Source of the DNA: Epiperipatus broadwayi
Lineage: Eukaryota > Onychophora > Udeonychophora > Euonychophora > Peripatidae
Length of the DNA stretch: 64,000 bases
NCBI GenBank assembly: GCA_028023455.1
Contig: JAQFVV010012509.1
Span: 1 to 64,000 of the forward strand
Direction: 5' to 3'
Made by a program: the position numbers and the translations under genes. Position 1 is the stretch's first letter. Every line of letters begins with the position of its first letter. This document shows positions 61,271-64,000 of this stretch, piece by piece. The notes beneath the pieces are model-generated. The model saw nothing but the letters and a program-made list of their open reading frames with translations, searched no databases and was not told the origin of the DNA.

Positions 61271-61329
61271 ATTTTATATTTTTTCAGTCTCAGTATTGTT
61301 TCATATGCTAATTTCTATTACATGTAATT

Positions 61330-64000
61330 ACTTTTATATCAATTAATTAATTGATCCCCCATTCTAAAATAACCTCCATTTCCAACCATATATCATTATT
61401 TTATAAAACTGTTACTAAGTTGAGGTATTTGTACATGATAAAATAAATATAGAATATTTATTTAGTTAGTTTTTTTTAATGATATTTTAAATTAGTAAAG
61501 ATAAACTAAAAAATGGTTGTTAAATTAGTAAAGAATTATTAAAAGATATTATTTTAAAATATTTGGTTGGTTTAAATATAATTATAAAATTAATTGAGAA
61601 TTAAATATTTCTTATATTATTGAATAAAAATGATGACTGATAATTTTATTTTCGATTTTAAAAGTACATAATTGACAAATATGTAAATGAATTTATATTT
61701 AGGTGATGTATCAGCCAATCAAAATCGTTTTAAAATGCAGATATAAAAACTCTGTATCATTAAAATTATTGCCTACTATTGTTTTTATCTAGTTGGTCTT
61801 ATTATTATTCTTGTTATTATTATTTTTAAATAGTATCAGTTTGTTAATAGTCAAGGATTTTAAAACTGTTATTTTGCTTATTTAAAAAGGATGGAATAAT
61901 TTTCAATTTATTTCCTACTAGTAGAGGATTCTTGAAGCCTAATTAAAGATTCATTTTATAATATTGATTTTTATTTTAAAAGATTGTGATATTTTTAAAA
62001 GAAATAATTATCTTTGAAGCAAGTGATATTTTTAAACTTTTTTGGAAGTAAAAGTGTCTTAAAGAGATAGCTGTTATAATGATTATGAATTACTCATAAA
62101 GTTATATTAGAAATAAGTGAATATTTTGGTGTAATAAAACCTGTTATCTTAATTATGATAATTGAACTATAAAAAAGGAAAATGGATATTAAAAAAAAGA
62201 ATATTATTATGCTAGAAACAAATGACTCTTTTATATTTTAAAACCTGGGTTTATCTGCAATCTGATATGTACCTAATTGGAATATAATTTCTATTAAAAA
62301 AACCCGAAAAGAAGTCTGTGTTAATATGAATACTTATGAAAATGATGTATCTCTCACAGAAGTAAAAATGCACGGAAAGAAATGGACTTACATAAAATAA
62401 TTTTTTAAAAAAATGATATCAGATTAATTATTGTATCCTGTGAGAAAATGACAGAAAATAGACTGTTTGAATAACTTTTGGAAGCAGGATGAATAATTAT
62501 TTTTCAGATATGCCTGAATTTTTAAAAGTTGGTATTTTTTTATTATTTGTGAGTTTACAGTGGAGGAGAGCTAGAAAGAAAAAAGCTTTGGACAAATGTC
62601 TGTCACTTAGCAAACAACAATCCCTTAGTTTATTAACTGAACTTGTTATATGGAAGGACAGCTATAAAAGAAATATGTAAAAATTTTATTATCATTTATT
62701 TTAAAATAAACTAACAATTAGAATTTAGTTATAAGATGTAGTAAAGGTTACATTTTTAGATATTTTTAAATCCTAACAATATTAATTTTTTTTTTTTTAA
62801 TAATTTTTCTTAAATTTTTTGAAAACATTTTTATTAAAGTGCATTAGTTTACACTGACTGTGGTATGAATGATATTTTAATTCTTATATTTTATGTAAAA
62901 CCGGATAACATCAAAGAGCTGATTTTGCAAATAGTAAAATCATATTAGGTAGTTTAAATTATGATAATTATATTATCTATATATATATTCTTAAAGTTGC
63001 TTGGAGTTTTTAAAAATATTTAACTTATGTTACATGAATAAATGAACATAGGGATGTGTGAATTAATAACACATAGATTTTTATTAAGAGATATAAGCTA
63101 TGAGAAATATGCATATATTTATTTTTTATTTATTATATTATAAAGTTTGTTATAACTTTATAAAATAATCATAATTTTATATGATTATTTGCTAGACAAA
63201 CCATATGATATTTATTTCAAGATACGAATGTTGAACAAATATTTTAAAATCAAATCTCATTTGTATTTGTAGATAAGTTTTGTGGGTGAAACCTTTTCTT
63301 ATAATAGTTATGACTTGATAAAGAGATATGTAACTTTGTTTATTATTGGGAAATTTGCTTAATTATTTTACGATGTTAAATGTCTAAATCTATTTGAAAT
63401 AACAAATGGTAGTGACAGGGGAGTAGAATAATGAAACCCTGAATGCTTATATAGTAGAATATGTTAAGAAGATAGGATAATTAGCCTATATTATGTCTAA
63501 GAAGTTATGATGCAAATACAGTTAACGTAGCTCTGTATTTTATATTTATTTTCATGCACAGTGTTTTTTAATCTTTATATTTGATTAGTCTGTAGTGCTC
63601 AAAAGAAAGCCTAGACCATATTTTTAAAGATATTAGATGAAGTCATACCTGTTGTTTCTTCACACTGATTTTGATGAGGTTTATTGAATTGTTTATACTA
63701 TTGTCTTTACTCTAGTTATTCCTTCATGTCTTATGTATTGTATCGCTATCTGAATTTCATTAGCAAAACATGACGTAGACTAGTATTTTTGAAAGATGAA
63801 TAATGGATAATTTTAGAAAAGATGATTTCTTTAGAAGGAAAGATAGGTTTTTGGTATTGTGAAGAAATACAAATGATGTTGAATGCATAATGTTGATGGT
63901 GAATATAACAAAGGAATCATAATTTTTCCTAAATATTTTTTGAAATATTTTTGATGATGAAAGAATGATAACTATTCCTAACTTATATTTTTCAAATGTT
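61330..64000. other. AT-rich non-coding interval
   Basis: No gene is recognised. AGCCAATCAAAATCG, then GATATAAAAACTC (61712-61752), has a CCAAT-like and a TATA-like box at plausible spacing, but no transcript can be traced. The 63-residue frame at 62489-62680 has no domain and is likely chance. Confidence 0.5.

Noticed and set aside
62489-62680. 63-residue frame
   Set aside because: No recognisable domain, and isolated in AT-rich DNA.

Overview
This window is very AT-rich eukaryotic, almost certainly animal (invertebrate) DNA. It contains no host gene that I can support. Everything recognisable is satellite DNA or transposable-element debris: Penelope-like retroelements (PLEs) with GIY-YIG domains, non-LTR retrotransposons (LINEs), hAT and piggyBac-type DNA elements, tRNA-derived SINEs and hammerhead-ribozyme motifs. 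This mixture fits metazoans. I cannot name the species, and the first third looks like a centromeric or heterochromatic satellite block meeting a repeat-rich arm.

Layout. Positions 1-21565 are an uninterrupted tandem satellite of 168-bp monomers (128 full copies plus a partial), running off the left edge and ending abruptly near 21565. From 21566 to about 27330 is AT-rich sequence with one piggyBac-type foldback MITE (25908-26139). From 27340 to 32206, on the minus strand, are a SINE with an adjacent hammerhead-like ribozyme, a decayed hAT (BED-finger) transposase, another tRNA-SINE and a nearly full-length but broken PLE; about 150-bp direct repeats flank the SINE-plus-PLE block. From 33190 to 39600 are a coiled-coil LINE ORF1-like remnant, the first copy of an about 2-kb unclassified (LTR-like) repeat, and a decayed LINE interrupted by a palindromic element and by a short PLE insertion with a clean 12-bp target duplication; a second short PLE fragment follows.

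From 39601 to 43456 is AT-rich sequence with a tRNA-SINE and a second piggyBac-type MITE. From 43457 to about 50050 is a nested locus: the second, inverted copy of the 2-kb repeat, split by two tandem LINE copies (43506-46970) and by an 869-bp non-autonomous hAT element with a perfect 8-bp duplication. From 50050 to 52930 are mixed unclassified blocks and SINE pieces. From 52936 to 56547 is a striking head-to-head inverted pair of PLE copies, each ending in a hammerhead-like motif, with a junction that looks like snap-back cDNA synthesis. The rest (56548-64000) is AT-rich with one more LINE ORF1-like remnant on the minus strand (60424-61270) and possible promoter-like sequences.

All coding remnants belong to mobile elements and all are broken by stops, frameshifts, truncation or loss of catalytic residues. 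The coherent themes are repeated PLE activity with ribozyme-bearing ends, layered nested insertions whose order can be read from target-site duplications, and an unusually indel-free satellite array with emerging higher-order structure.
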